The translations under genes were made by a program, and so were the position numbers. A DNA stretch of 64,000 nucleotides from Strigamia acuminata (taxonomy: Eukaryota; Arthropoda; Chilopoda; Geophilomorpha; Linotaeniidae): positions 8,448,259-8,512,258 of the forward strand of contig OX442320.1 of NCBI GenBank assembly GCA_949358305.1. The letters are read 5' to 3'. The notes beneath the pieces are model-generated. The model saw only the letters and a list, made by a program, of their open reading frames with translations, did no database searches and was not told where the DNA came from. Positions 1 to 12,000 of the stretch are shown in pieces. How positions within the stretch are numbered: position 1 is the first letter of the stretch; each line of letters begins with the position of its first letter.

Positions 1-1
1 A

Positions 2-3000
2 CAACTGCAACTTAGAAAACAGTTTCTAGCTCAAGTCCAAGGTAAGGTGCAACCTTTCAACAACTCACCACTAACAACAACAACAGCAATACCAATAAGA
101 CAACCGTTACCAACCGCAACGAGTGTATCCACTTCGTCGAACAATAAAAGTTACCAGCCTCTAGTTTGCAGCCCAGCTGCCAGACTTAGCACAGCCACTG
201 AAGTAACACCATCTATAAGACCAAATTCTATAGTGATACGACCAATTGTGACAAAGGCAATACCAACGAATAAACCCGTGATGCCGCTGAGACCAAAGTT
301 TAATCCACCATATCCGCACGGTACAATGCCTAATCATAACTGGCTACGTAATCAACTGCAAGTGACAAGTAGTGGTTACAGTCAATACAGCCTAGCCTCT
401 ACACAGACAATTCTTAGCAAGGCCTCTGAAAATTTTGGTATGAAATGGGCAAATGATAATCCAAAAGCACCTGGTGTACCAGTAATAAATCAACGTATTT
501 TAAAGGGTGCCATTACAGCCCAAAGGAGGGACTTGCCTCCTGCTAACTCTCAATCTAATAATCAAATCAAACAACAAAATGAACCGGATTGTGTAGATAT
601 AACTACAATACCAAATACACAGTATGCAGAAGATTGTCAGAACACAAAGCTTACATGTCTGCTTACAATTAACCAGGTATACATATTTAAAATGTAATAG
701 TAGGTGGATTCCAAAACCCCCTTGTTACAAGTTTTTGTCATTTCGTAGTACAATGCTCGATAGTGGTTGATGGAAGTGTGCAGTGGAAGGTTTAGCTTGC
801 GCGAAACCGAAGGCAAATGTATGAGGCCCTAGGCAAATGTGGGCAAAAGTATGAAGCCAGGGGCAAATGTGAAAGACCCGAGGCAAATGTGAGAAGCCTG
901 AGGCAAATGTGAGAGGCCCGAGGCAAATGTGAGGCCCGAGGCAAAACCTAGCTCGCTTGCTCCTAAAACCGCCATTGGAAGTGTGAACTGAAATGACTAA
1001 AATGCCAAACACGAGGGTTTTTGAATGCAACTAATGTAAGCTGTGTGGTCCGAACAAAGCTTCGATAGAGAAATAAATGTCAACGGGTTATTGCTACAAG
1101 ATATTACAACATTACATGGGACTGGTGATCTTTTGGCTTCCATATTTTCCACTATACAATCTCAAGACAAGTAAAGACATTTATTTCTCTACCGATTCCA
1201 GCAGTTCTATCTGCACTACACAGCCGTCCAGACTCCGGACCACACAGATTTTGAAAGATGTCTTAGTATACACACAATGATGTATGGCTTTAGAACAGTG
1301 GTTCCCAAACTGTGCGTCGCAGCAGGCCTATAGGGACGCCGGACTAACTTGCAGGGGCACCATGACCACCTACAGGGGCGCTGTGAACCAAAAAGGTTTG
1401 GGAACCACTGCTTTAGCATATTTTAAATACCAAATTAGAATTTGCTTCTCGTAGGATGTTGAGTTGGAAAATGACATTAACGTATAGCAGAATGATTTAT
1501 TGCATTTAAAGATTGATTAATGACATTAATGGCGCTATAGTCTATATTTAAATTCATATTTGAGACGTGTGTATTGAAATAGATGCGTAGTATCTGATGT
1601 TTGGGCGGGTAAACCACACCCAATGCTCATTAATCACACTTTTCCTGAAATCAACTTTACAATTGTTTGCATTTTCCTGCTCCCAGTGAACAGAGATGCA
1701 AACGATGTATATCCTGAGATATCATTTTCTATTCATTGTAGTTAAAGTACTGTTTCAAGAAGATATTTTGTCGACATGAATAGCAAAAATAGAATTTTTT
1801 ATTTTACAGCATTGTAATAAAAAAGTAAACAGTCCAAGAAAGATTACGCCCCGTTGGCCATCTTGTCAAAACTGCCAAAATCAAATAGCTAGGTATATTT
1901 GCGCTGGATGCAATAAACAATGGTACTGCAGCGAGAAATGCCAAGTAAGAAATTTTTTTCTCTAAAATTTTATTGATCAAACCCATCAATTCTTTTTCTA
2001 TGGTGTAATCTCTGGTACAATTGTGTACAGTAGATAAAAAAAACATACTTTGGACTTTTATATCAAAGAAAAACAATTGATAACAAACTCCGAAAGATAT
2101 CAACCTGTTCATATAACATCGAATCCCATTTCATCGAATCCAGTTTCGGTTACCTAAATATGATGATTTTTTCCTTTTCTCCTAAGAATGCCTAACAATG
2201 GGGGCTAGCGCCCTTCCTTAAACTCCCCAACCGCCCCTTAACTGTTTCTTTATCTGCACGCTGCAGAACCCATTTGCTACTTTCAGAATTTGGGATTCGA
2301 TGAAACAGGATTCGATGAAGTGATCTGACCCGAGCTACAGTCTGTGCCCACATCTTGATGCCAGATTCAAACACTAAATTCTATAATTGTGGGCAGAGCC
2401 AAAGTGCTTTATGTCATGATTTTCCAATGATCTATTGTGTGTCCCTGTTCTATTCAGGCGCGGTTAAGTTTAAGCCTAAATTGTCGCGCTTGTTCCGTGT
2501 TGCGCTTTTGGCTGTCCCATGCAGACAGGGCTGGACTGGATACAAATTTAGTACCGGGAAATCTGGATGGGTCGGGTCACAGGGACAGGCTACGGTGGGC
2601 CATGAACGGGCCACTAGGCCACGGGGAAATTCCCGGTTGCCCGCCGGGCCAGTCCAGCACTGTTGTCCCATGCAGACTGGGATTTGACAGTTTTATTTTG
2701 GCATCAGGTACTGGGCGCAGACTATGTATAGCAGCTGTTTAATGTATTTGGTATTTGGTATTTGGTAATGTTGAAAGTTGCCTGTGTTTGACGGAAACAC
2801 ACGTACAAGTTGGCAACCGACTTTTGTCGTTTATTTTATCCCATGATTTAATAATCATAATCGATCTATTTACCAAACCCAAGTTGCCTCCCCCTACTTG
2901 GAAAAGTAGTCATAGCAACTTTTGTATCCATATTAATCAATTTTTCCACTTATTTATTTATTTAAAGATTGCTGACTGGAAAACTCATTTTAAAACCTGC

Positions 3001-3009
3001 AAGAAATGA
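2..3009 (+). CDS. MYND zinc-finger protein, 3' part (5' end outside window)
   Basis: Three exons join in phase 0: 2-676, 1810-1944 and 2968-3009 (TGA at 3007). The reading frame is open to the left window edge, so the gene is partial; 283 residues are visible. The first ~225 residues are a Thr/Pro/Asn/Gln-rich, probably disordered region. The C-terminus is a MYND zinc finger: CQNC, then CAGC, YCSEKC and DWKTHFKTC, followed almost at once by the stop. The finger is split by the second intron between CQ and IADW, and the donor (CAA|GTAAG) and acceptor (TTTAAAG) are good. MYND fingers bind proline-rich peptides in co-repressors; a C-terminal MYND after a disordered region resembles DEAF1/ETO-type regulators, but the visible part cannot choose a subfamily. 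The finger is certain; the protein's identity is not. Confidence 0.8.
820..945. repeat. ~20-bp minisatellite in MYND-gene intron
   Basis: About six degenerate copies of a 20-bp unit (AGGCAAATGTGAGARGCCYG) lie in the first visible intron. The minus-strand ORF across it is a product of the repeat, not a gene. Confidence 0.8.
1041..1247. repeat. Fold-back repeat (inverted arms)
   Basis: The segment begins CTGTGTGGTCCG and ends CGGACCACACAG; a second complementary block (GATAGAGAAATAAATGTC at 1064-1081) pairs with 1176-1193 with one mismatch. It looks like a non-autonomous inverted-repeat element. No clear target-site duplication. Confidence 0.55.
1296..1410. mobile_element. hAT-type MITE
   Basis: A 115-bp element with terminal inverted repeats CAGTGGTTCCCAAAC / GTTTGGGAACCACTG. 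It is flanked by an 8-bp duplication with one mismatch (CTTTAGAA, CTTTAGCA), the signature of hAT transposases. Confidence 0.88.
2513..2677. mobile_element. MITE with CAGGGCTGGACTGG ends, flanked by a 14-bp direct repeat
   Basis: Terminal inverted repeats CAGGGCTGGACTGG (2526-2539) and CCAGTCCAGCACTG (2649-2662) bound a GC-rich body. The same family recurs at 31,348-31,504 with an 8-bp duplication, and as partial copies near 31,035 and 38,280. Here the flank is a 14-bp repeat (TGTCCCATGCAGAC at 2513-2526 and 2664-2677), longer than a hAT duplication. Confidence 0.75.
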
Positions 3010-4022
3010 GTGTAATCTATTTTTAATTTTAAATTATTTATAATCTGTCATTTTTCTTCAATTACTATCATTATTACTATTTATGTAAACTTTTTTTTAA
3101 TATTTTATATCACCAATCTTTTTCAAAATGTCAATTTTTATCATCAAATGTTATTTACCTGTTAATTAAACTTAAGTAAACAACTTTGTTAATGAAGAGG
3201 ATATATAAAATAATATCATTACAAGGTATGTAATTTTTTTCTCTTTTTCTCTTTAAATCCTCCAAGACGGATTTACAAGCAAAACTACTTTTTGTTTTCT
3301 TTCACAATCAATTGTATTACTTTTGTCTCTAATTTAATGTTCACATTCTTATTTTACACAATGCAAAAATGAATTAATCATTTCCCTGTCGACACAAAAA
3401 ATACATTTAATTAATCGCCTATTGTTCGAGCTAATTTCCTTTTGAATTTTCTCCAGTATTAAATGTAACACCATTTATTGGGAAGAAAAAAAACAGCAAC
3501 AACTATCCCCTAAAAAATAAATGTTACCATCCCTGGCTGTGCAAACACAAAATAGACCGACTACTATAGCATTAAGCTTCGGTACATCGATAACGTTCAC
3601 CTTGGCCTTACACTTTTAATGTCAAGTAGAAGATTCTTGGCATCTTTCCAAATGCAATAACTAAAAATAAACGAAGTATGGCTTTTATTGAGCTATGAAA
3701 AAAAAACCATGGTAGTTATTTACTTGTTTACTTTTGTGCACATTTTATTCGTGACCTGCTTTCGCTTCACTATTGAGATATTAATTTTTAAGGCCACATG
3801 TGTCTCCATTAAGCCGTGTTGAAAGGTATACGGCCATGACTCACTCAATTAAATCGAAACCACTTGAAGATGATTCACTTGAGGGTTGTGTTCAAGTGTT
3901 ACAGTGGTCAAATAATCCCTTATCATATTTCTAATCTTTCTTTTAATGATTTATCGTGAAAAAGTAATAAAGCCATTGAAGCAAGACACGGCTATCAGAT
4001 AATAAGAAATAAATGCGGTTAA

Positions 4023-4059
<37 letters not shown>

Positions 4060-4189
4060 TATTTTAGTATTATCCTGAATGGACACGCATAACACGTCCT
4101 CAGAATATCCCGTTTGCGATATTTACGCAAACAAAAATATATCCCATATGGATAGCCATAGGTCACCCTCATTTTTTATGGCTACGTAT
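3010..4189. other. Intergenic, no gene seen
   Basis: AT-rich sequence between the MYND gene and the first fold-back element. It contains an (ATT)n microsatellite at about 4024-4058. No ORF with coding character and no RNA gene recognised. Confidence 0.6.
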
Positions 4190-4195
4190 AGGACA

Positions 4196-4918
4196 TATAC
4201 TCCAAACCGATACAACGTGGTCCTAACTCCTATTGGTTGAGCCAGATTATGCCTAACTGTGGACTGTGCTTTACTAGGCGGAAAAGTAGTTCTGTTTATT
4301 TTCAATGAATCTCAGTGTAAAAATGTGATGAGAATGATTGATTTTATTTATTTGGTAATAAAATATTTATTTTATTTGCTAAAATAAGCTTTTTCCCCTT
4401 TTAATCAATCAACAATGTTAGCATAGTTTGTTGGTTTCTTTTGGCAGGTAAACAAAGATTTGGTTTTTTATTGGTTGTTTTGCCTAGTTAGATTACAATT
4501 CTGGTGTTATGGGCTACTTTTTTGTGCCACTACACCAGTGAGACGGCTCAACCAATAGGACAGGGGTCGGCAAGTAATTTTAAGTGGGATCCGGATACTA
4601 TTGAAAATTTTTATCGAGGTCCAGAAAAAAAACACTTAAAAACCTTACAAAAGCCTAAGAAAATACTTAAAAACCAAATAAATCCCCCAATAAACACACA
4701 CAACCCAAAAAATACCAATAAAACCTAAAAAACATGAAAAAAACACAAAAAACAAGAAGAAAAACACCGAAAAACCAAAGAAACCGAGGGAAAAACGTCG
4801 CTAAAACGTCACCGCGGTCCAAGTTTTGACCTTCCGTGGTCCGTATCCGGACCGCGGGCCGCCAGTTGCCGACCGCTGCAATAGGAGTTAGGACCACGTC
4901 GTATCCGTTTGGAGTATA
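4196..4918. mobile_element. Fold-back element, conserved-core family, copy 1 (interrupted by a hAT)
   Basis: The left arm (4196-4243, 48 bp) is complementary, with two mismatches, to a right arm split as 4545-4560 plus 4879-4918. Both outer ends read TATACTC / GAGTATA, consistent with a TA target duplication. Just inside the arms are core segments shared with copies at 31.7 and 61.9 kb: the complement of CACTGGTGTAGTGGCAC near 4525-4540, and GCGGAAAAGTAGTTCTG near 4278-4294. The arm sequence itself is not shared with the other copies. A separate transposon (4561-4878) splits the right arm. Confidence 0.8.
4561..4878. mobile_element. hAT-type MITE nested in the fold-back arm
   Basis: A 318-bp element with ends CAGGGGTCGGCAA and TTGCCGACCGCTG and a perfect 8-bp duplication (CAATAGGA at 4553-4560 and 4879-4886). 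The interior is A-rich with many AAAAACC tracts. Removing it restores the fold-back arm, so it inserted later. The same family appears at 29,864-29,992. Confidence 0.92.
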
Positions 4919-6068
4919 GGAAGTTATATTTAATACACGAATCTCCTGCAAATGTCACCATTTGATCCTGGACATTTGTTAGGTAATTGGGATCTAAATA
5001 GGATGAGCTAAGGATATCCAGTACTGTGTGGGTTGTAGCATTTACATGTTTCACCCAAAATGAACAATGGGTAACAACAGGCCTGGATGGGCATCTGCAA
5101 CCTCAAAATTATTTAGTCTTTTTATAGGTTTTTTTAGTGGAGAAAACCAAAATGATGACAAGGTTGGTCATCTGCAGGCATATGGTACCGGTCTGGTAAC
5201 CAAATAAGTTAACATCAATAGTCAAAGTTTAGTTAAAACAACTTGTGTGAACCAAACCTAATGCCCGTCCATTTGACAGTAGATGCATTCAAAAACTCTA
5301 AAACGTATTCAAAACTCGTTTCGTGTCTGTACGTGACGTCATTCACATTGAATAACATGGGAATGCAGCTAGTGAGTTTGTCGATTCTAATGGTAGCACC
5401 CCAGATCAGTGGACATTTCTCAAATACTTGCAATAAAAAAAGATAGCCACAAAGCAGAGAATTACAGGAAATGATATCTAATTACAGTGTACTCCACAGA
5501 GCCCGGACATCCCAGAAAATTGTCCGGACTATCGGGCTGTCCAGATGGGGAAGGCAATTTAACATTGCTGGGTGTAGGTTGGGTCCAGCAAACCTGTTCG
5601 AACTAAACATACAGATGTTAATCACAACTTACTTGAACACCCAACTTTGCATTTGCAAAAAAGTGCAGAACTAAGGATCAGACAACATTTTGTTGGCCAA
5701 TTCATTCTTCTTTTATCCAGTATTACAATAACAAACAACTGTTGCATACATTTCCCCTTTACAAACAAAGACCAAACCAATCAATTCAATTTTGTTGATT
5801 TTGCTTACAAAAATCCACCTCAAACCTTTTGTCTCTAACAACTTACAAATTCCGCCAACAGCTGGCGCCAGCACATCCCAAAAACCCATCCATTCGCACA
5901 ACACCATCTATGGAGAAACTCTCCAAACACAAACACAAGCCACTCCCGCTCGCACCACGTGACGCCGCATCGCTTTCCACGCGACCACGTGCCCCTCCTT
6001 CAGCGTCCCAACACTTCATCTGGCCATCAGCTGCTCACTAACACACCCCGACTCGCCCAGCTGAAAAG
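4919..6068. other. Intergenic / TRAF4 upstream region
   Basis: No gene recognised. From about 5490 a partial repeat with complementary GGACATCCC/GTCCGGAC blocks is present. The GC-rich stretch 5850-6068 immediately precedes the TRAF4 start and is presumably promoter and 5' UTR (inference). Confidence 0.4.
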
Positions 6069-9000
6069 ATGCCCGGTTACGACGCCGACTTTCACCCGGT
6101 CCTCAACAAACGTCTCGTGTGTCCACTCTGCGACATGGCCATGAACGACCCCGTACAAATCACGACTTGCGGCCACAGGTTCTGCGACACCTGCCTGCAA
6201 GAATACCTCAGGTAAATACCAAAAACAACCAGAAATAATTAACAAACTGAAAAATATTTTTAAAAAACTAAAAAAAAACAAAAAAACTTGAGGTCATGTT
6301 CAAAAAGTTGCACTGAATCTGATGTTTACTCGAAATCCATTTCGCCCTCGAGGTAACATAAAGGTAACATTCTTTACACCAACTATAAAAAATAAAAAAT
6401 AAATAACTTTCAACACTATTTTATCAATTATCAAACATAATTTGATACACCACGTGCCGCCATGACAACAAAAACACGTCAATTTGGGCTAAAATAAGAA
6501 ATTACGTCAATATTTATCGTTTATCAGTGATAATTCCGATAAAACGAGGGAAAAAATGGGTGTAATCAACTTGTTTGGGTGTTTATAACCACAAAACACA
6601 CCTTTTCCCGCCTTTTCACACCAGGTGGTGGCGCACTATACTGTCCTTTGAGTTCTAGTTTTTCATCAATTTCGTGTGGCCCCCTCTCCCACCAATTGGC
6701 GCGTGCCAGTCTCCAGCTGCTACCGCGCAAGTAATCCCCAGCTGTATGTAAATTGCGTTCAATTTCGAATCTTGGAGGAAAACTGCTTACTTGCATGCGT
6801 TTTTTCCTTATGACCCACAATTCACGGTCGAGATGGATCACGGATTCCTTCGCAGACACGACCGGAAATTCCTCGCATTTCAAACTATTTTCGTTTAGAA
6901 TTTTACTAAAACGAGGGAAAATAAGAATTTAGTTGTTAATTAACCGAACCATGTTAAGCATCTATTTCTGCAATCGCGTTTAACCAATGATAATCGCATT
7001 TAACCAACGATTATCGCGTTTTCTCAACGATAATCACATTAACCAACGATAATCGCATTAACAAACGATAATCGCATTAAGATTAACCAACGATTTTCGC
7101 GTTTTACCAAAGATTATCGCGTTTTACCAACGATAATCGCGTTTTACCAACGATAATCGCGTTTTACCAACGATAATCGCGTTTTACCAACGATAATCGC
7201 GTTTTACCAACGATAATCACATTTAACCAACGATAATCAATGCATAGTCGATAAGTGCCGTTGGGCCTGGAAGGAATTAGAATTTATTTGAGAAGAATTA
7301 AAATCAAAAATGCAAATCGTTTTGGATTCATCAACCCCGACTAGAACAAAACAATCTTGTATCTATGACAACAAACAACACCGGAAACGATCCTTCTTTT
7401 CTTTCTGATACTTAAACACTCGTTTCCTCTCTCACTCTCTTCAATTCTCAAGAGAACGAAGCGAATTAAGAAGCAGTTTCAAAGAAAAAATCATACCGGA
7501 TGTCAGGTGGATGGCATTTGCCAATGGAGACAACACAACCATCAATTGCTAATCCCCAAAAGATGGACGCAAGAATAATGGGCAAAAAATGCAAATATCA
7601 CGCCTCATCAACCGGAAATCAACCAAAATTCTTAACCCCAATATCACCTCCTTCCTTCTGTATCAAGTTATCAACACAACAAAAACCAACATGGCGCCCA
7701 AACTCTTGGCGCGCTCCTTTTCCATTTTTTTGCGCAATAAACGCGTGTTAGAGGGAAGTAAAGTATGTATAGAGCTAATATAATGTTGTATGGGGCCAAT
7801 CCCAGTGGCAGAGCAGCTGTTTCGTTCCGCCGGATGCTCGCAGGTGTAGCTGGAGGGGAGGACGAATGAAAAGAACAAGAAATACATTTTCCCCTTCATT
7901 CATTTCGGCCGGCGCACGACACTTTTCTGAGCCATTCACAGCGAACTCTTCGCCCGAGAAGCAAGTTGTCTCCATGTCGCGTGCCATGTCCTCTCTCCTG
8001 CTCGTCCATCGACTCAAAAGGTAAAGAAAACACGTCACCCGCGTTTATTACACGGGAATACTCAAATATGAAACACTGCAATTTTTAATTTATTTCTGTA
8101 TGACTTAAGAATGTCGCGCGTATTACATATCCGCAGTAATTTGCATGGGAATATCGATATTTCGGTTTTCCGAGCGGGTAAAGAGTGTAAACACACGCCC
8201 GTGTGCGCATCATGTCCTTGAGTTCAAAGGAAATGCACTTAACCAAGGTCAGGTGAAGCTTGCACACACTTTGAGATGTATGCATTCAGTTACGTTGTTT
8301 CACTTTAAACCAGCCACGTCTTTGCTCTTTTACACCCGGTGGAACGGGCTTTCGACACATTAACATTAGACGAATATTTACAAAATTCATAAACTCGCGA
8401 GCCACCCTGCTCCGCCGCACAGATGGTAGCAACAGACAGGTGTGCCATGCTAATTTCCACATAATACCAACTCTTTTTTTTATATATAATATTCTAATTT
8501 TTTTTTTTATCATTTATATTTCCAGCGAAGGTATCTTCACCTGTCCCGAAGACAAGCTGCCGCTGGATTATGCCACGGTAAGAAAAATTACAAAACGCAA
8601 TGTTATCCTACGGGTTTTAGGGTTAATTACGAAATATGTCAATTTGAAATTTTTTGCGATGTTATCCTATGGGTTTTAGGGTTAATTACGAAATATGTCA
8701 ATTTGAAATGGGTATTTTTTGCAATGTTATCCTATGGGTTTTAGGGTTAATTATGAAATATATTAATTTGAAATGGGTATTTTCTGCAATGTTATCCTAT
8801 GGGTTTTAGGGTTAATTACGAAATATATCAATTTAAAATGTTTTTTTTTTTTTATTTTTTTTTTTTATCAAACCAATATGGCGGGTGTGTTATAGAATGA
8901 GACAGCAGGGGTGAAAAATTGGGTGATGATCCCTCGGTGGAACTTTAACGACGAACACGTGCTCTGCGTCATGTCCGCGAGTTCCATGTCTCCCTTCTCC

Positions 9001-12000
9001 CATCAGACACACAGCAGCTGTCGCAGTTGAAAACTCAAATTGCTACTTTACAATGACTCAGACCATTGTATCATATGTCATTTTCTCAAGGGGTAAACTA
9101 AAGGATGTAAAAGAGAAAAAAAAAGTGGACTACGACACGTGACACCGATTCGATAAGACATTTTAGGGGTAATTCACGGTGTTTCCGGTTCCTTATCAAA
9201 GTGGATGCAGCTGGGTCGAGGAACCAATATCACCCTCATCGATCGAAGGGTGGCGGATACCGATAACACGTCGTCCAGCGCGCGTCCCGGTCAAACAAGG
9301 CAGTGATTGATGAGAGGGAATTAATCCAATAAAGAGGACTCTTTCCAGGGGGTCTCCATCCTCCCCCCGTTTACTTATTACATTAATTTACAGTTCAACG
9401 AACCTTTTGTGGCCAATATGTAAATGTCTGGTGCGTGGATAATGTCTGAATACGAAATTATAATAGAAACATATTGGAAAATTGGTTTGGTTTCGGTTTT
9501 ACTATAGCGAAATCGAAACTGAAATCCAAAAAACATTATTTTTCTATTGTTGGTGGATTTTTTTTTTTTTTTTTATTGTGTGTCCATCTTGACTTCACCT
9601 GTCAGAATGAGAGGGAAAGATTCCTCCGGGTCAGTCAAGGACGACGAAGGAAATAACAGTGGGTTCAATTTTTTTGTTATTCCACATGAGGGCGCTGCCA
9701 TTAACTTTTAATTAAGAGTGAGAAACATTTAGAGGAGCTCAACCTCCCACACCCCTACTCGTACAACTCAACTCACCCCATAAAGCAAGTAGGGTCGGCA
9801 CGAGTCACACGCGTCCTTATCTCATATAAGCTTCACCCAGCGACAATGTCCACTTGTGATTTAGGCTCGGTCATGGTGCGATCGTTGAAAGCGTGGACGA
9901 CATCACTCAGTCTTCCGTTGCGGGCGGCGCAATCGCATCCTATTTACGAATCTTACGTAAGTTGACGATGTTTTGTTGAATTTTACATTTTTTCCTCAAA
10001 GGCGCTTGGAAAACGGTGCGATTCTATAAATAGAAAGAGAAATTATGAGTTGTTTTGTTTTTCGGGTATTTTGGTTCGTTTTGTGGTGTTTTGATTCTTT
10101 TTTTGGGTGTTTTGGTTCGTTTTGTGGTGTTTTGGTTCGTTTTCGGATGTTTTGGTTCCTTTTCGGGTGTTTTGGTTCGTTTTTCGGATGTTTTGGTTCG
10201 TTTTTTGGGTGTTTTGGTTCGTTTTTTGGGTGTTTTGGTTCGTTTTGTGGTGTTTTAGTTCGTTTTTCGGGTGTTTTCGTTCGTTTTTCGGGTGTTTTGG
10301 TTCGTTTTTCGGGTGTTTTGTTGTGTTTTGGTTCGTTTGGTTCCTTTTCGGATGTTTTGGTTCGTTTTTCGGGTGTTTTGGTTTATTTTCGGATGTTTGG
10401 GTTCGTTTTTCGGGTGTTTTGGTTCGTTTTTCGGGTGTTTTGTGGTGTTTTGGTTCATTTTCGGGTGTTTTGGTTCGTTTTTCGGGTGTTTTGGTTTATT
10501 TTCGGATGTTTGGGTTCGTTTTTCGGGTGTTTTGGTTTGTTTTTAGGATGTTTTGGTTTGTTTCTCGGTGTTTTGGTTCGTTTTTCGTCTATTTTGGTTC
10601 GTTTTTCGTTGTTTTGGTTCGTTTTTCGTCTATTTTGGTTCATTTTTCATCTATTTTGGTTCGTTTTTCGGTGTTTTGGTTCGTTTTTCTGATTTTAAAG
10701 TGGTTTATCTTAAATTTGTGAGAACTTGGTTAGTTTTGCACAAGGATTCTATTGATATTTTAACTCAAGTTCGACTCCCCCTAAAGATTTTTTTTTTTAA
10801 TTTTAAGATTCCCATCTCATCTCTCCAATATTCAATCGAGATTTCATCCAAAACCAGATGTCATTTGTTTTCTTATACTTATTCAAGAGGGGAATTTTTT
10901 TTTCTCAGCTTAAATATTGTCTCGAATTACTTCCAAGAAAAATAAGCGTCCTACAAAAGTTTTATAGTATTTTTTTTTAAAAAAAATTCCAAGAGATAAA
11001 ATTTGAATGTCATGACAATATCGCCATCCTGTAAGATATACTTAATTTTTTCGTCCCGTGGTAAACAGAAAAAGCCTTTTTAGACATATCATTCTAGAGA
11101 TAAGACTTATTTCTTCGGGACGATAGGGTGCAAGCAATCTTAAGTGGGAGGAATAGCCTTCCACAATTGATCACACATTTAAACAAAAAAATCTCTATCA
11201 AACCCGATAACATTCTATGCTAAGTAGATAAACAATAAACAAAGCAAAAAAAATGCCTAATAACAAAAGAAACGATAAAAACATCGATGATGCGTGAATT
11301 AATGGACATTTTTACAGTAGAGCCTCGATTACCGGAACACCGGTTATCCGAACAGCTGTAAAGCAACTATTTATCGATTTTTTAATCGATTTTTGACGAT
11401 TTTCACATATTTTCAATCGATTTTTGACGATTTTCACATATTTTTAATCGATTTTTGACGATTTTTGACGATTTTCACATATTTTCAATCAATTTTTGAC
11501 GATTTTTGACAATTTTCACATATTTTTAATCGATTTTTGACGATTTTCACATATTTTTAATCGATTTTTGACGATTTTCACATTTTTTCAATCAATTTTT
11601 GACGATTTTTGACAATTTTCACATATTTTCAATCGATTTTTGACGATTTTCACGTATGTTCAATCGATTTTTGACGATTTTCACATATTTTCAATCGATT
11701 TTTGACGATTTTCACATTTTTAGTCGATTTTTGACGTTTTTCACATATTTTTAATCGGTTTTAAATGTTTTTTGACGATTTTCACATATTTTTAATCGGT
11801 TTTAAATGTTTTTTGACGATTTTTCTCCATTTTTGGTCGGTTTTAATGTTTTCTAACTACATTTTAATGACTTTTTCTTATAATATGCAGTACAGTATGT
11901 GTATAAACCTTCGATTATCCGAACAATTCGGTTTTATGAACACCCATGTCCCCAATTAGTTCTGATAATCGAGGCTCTACTGTACTTGTATTTTGAATAG

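Noticed and set aside
2355-2742. Plus-strand ORFs of about 100 codons
   Set aside because: They span the MITE at 2526-2662 within the MYND-gene intron.
4667-4951. Minus-strand Phe/Leu-rich ORF
   Set aside because: Falls across the A-rich interior of the hAT-type element at 4561-4878.
6965-7245. CRISPR-like regular repeat array
   Set aside because: Units are contiguous 20-mers with no spacers, inside an animal gene intron; a minisatellite.
8597-8840. Telomere-like TTAGGG motifs
   Set aside because: One motif per ~65-bp unit, not a telomeric hexamer array.
10700-10790. tRNA-like B box (GTTCGACTCCC near 10,767)
   Set aside because: No A box or cloverleaf can be formed from the upstream sequence.
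10045-10945. Several long overlapping ORFs (up to 215 codons), Phe/Gly/Val-rich
   Set aside because: They lie in the 21-bp minisatellite of TRAF4 intron 2; opposite strand and other frames are equally open.
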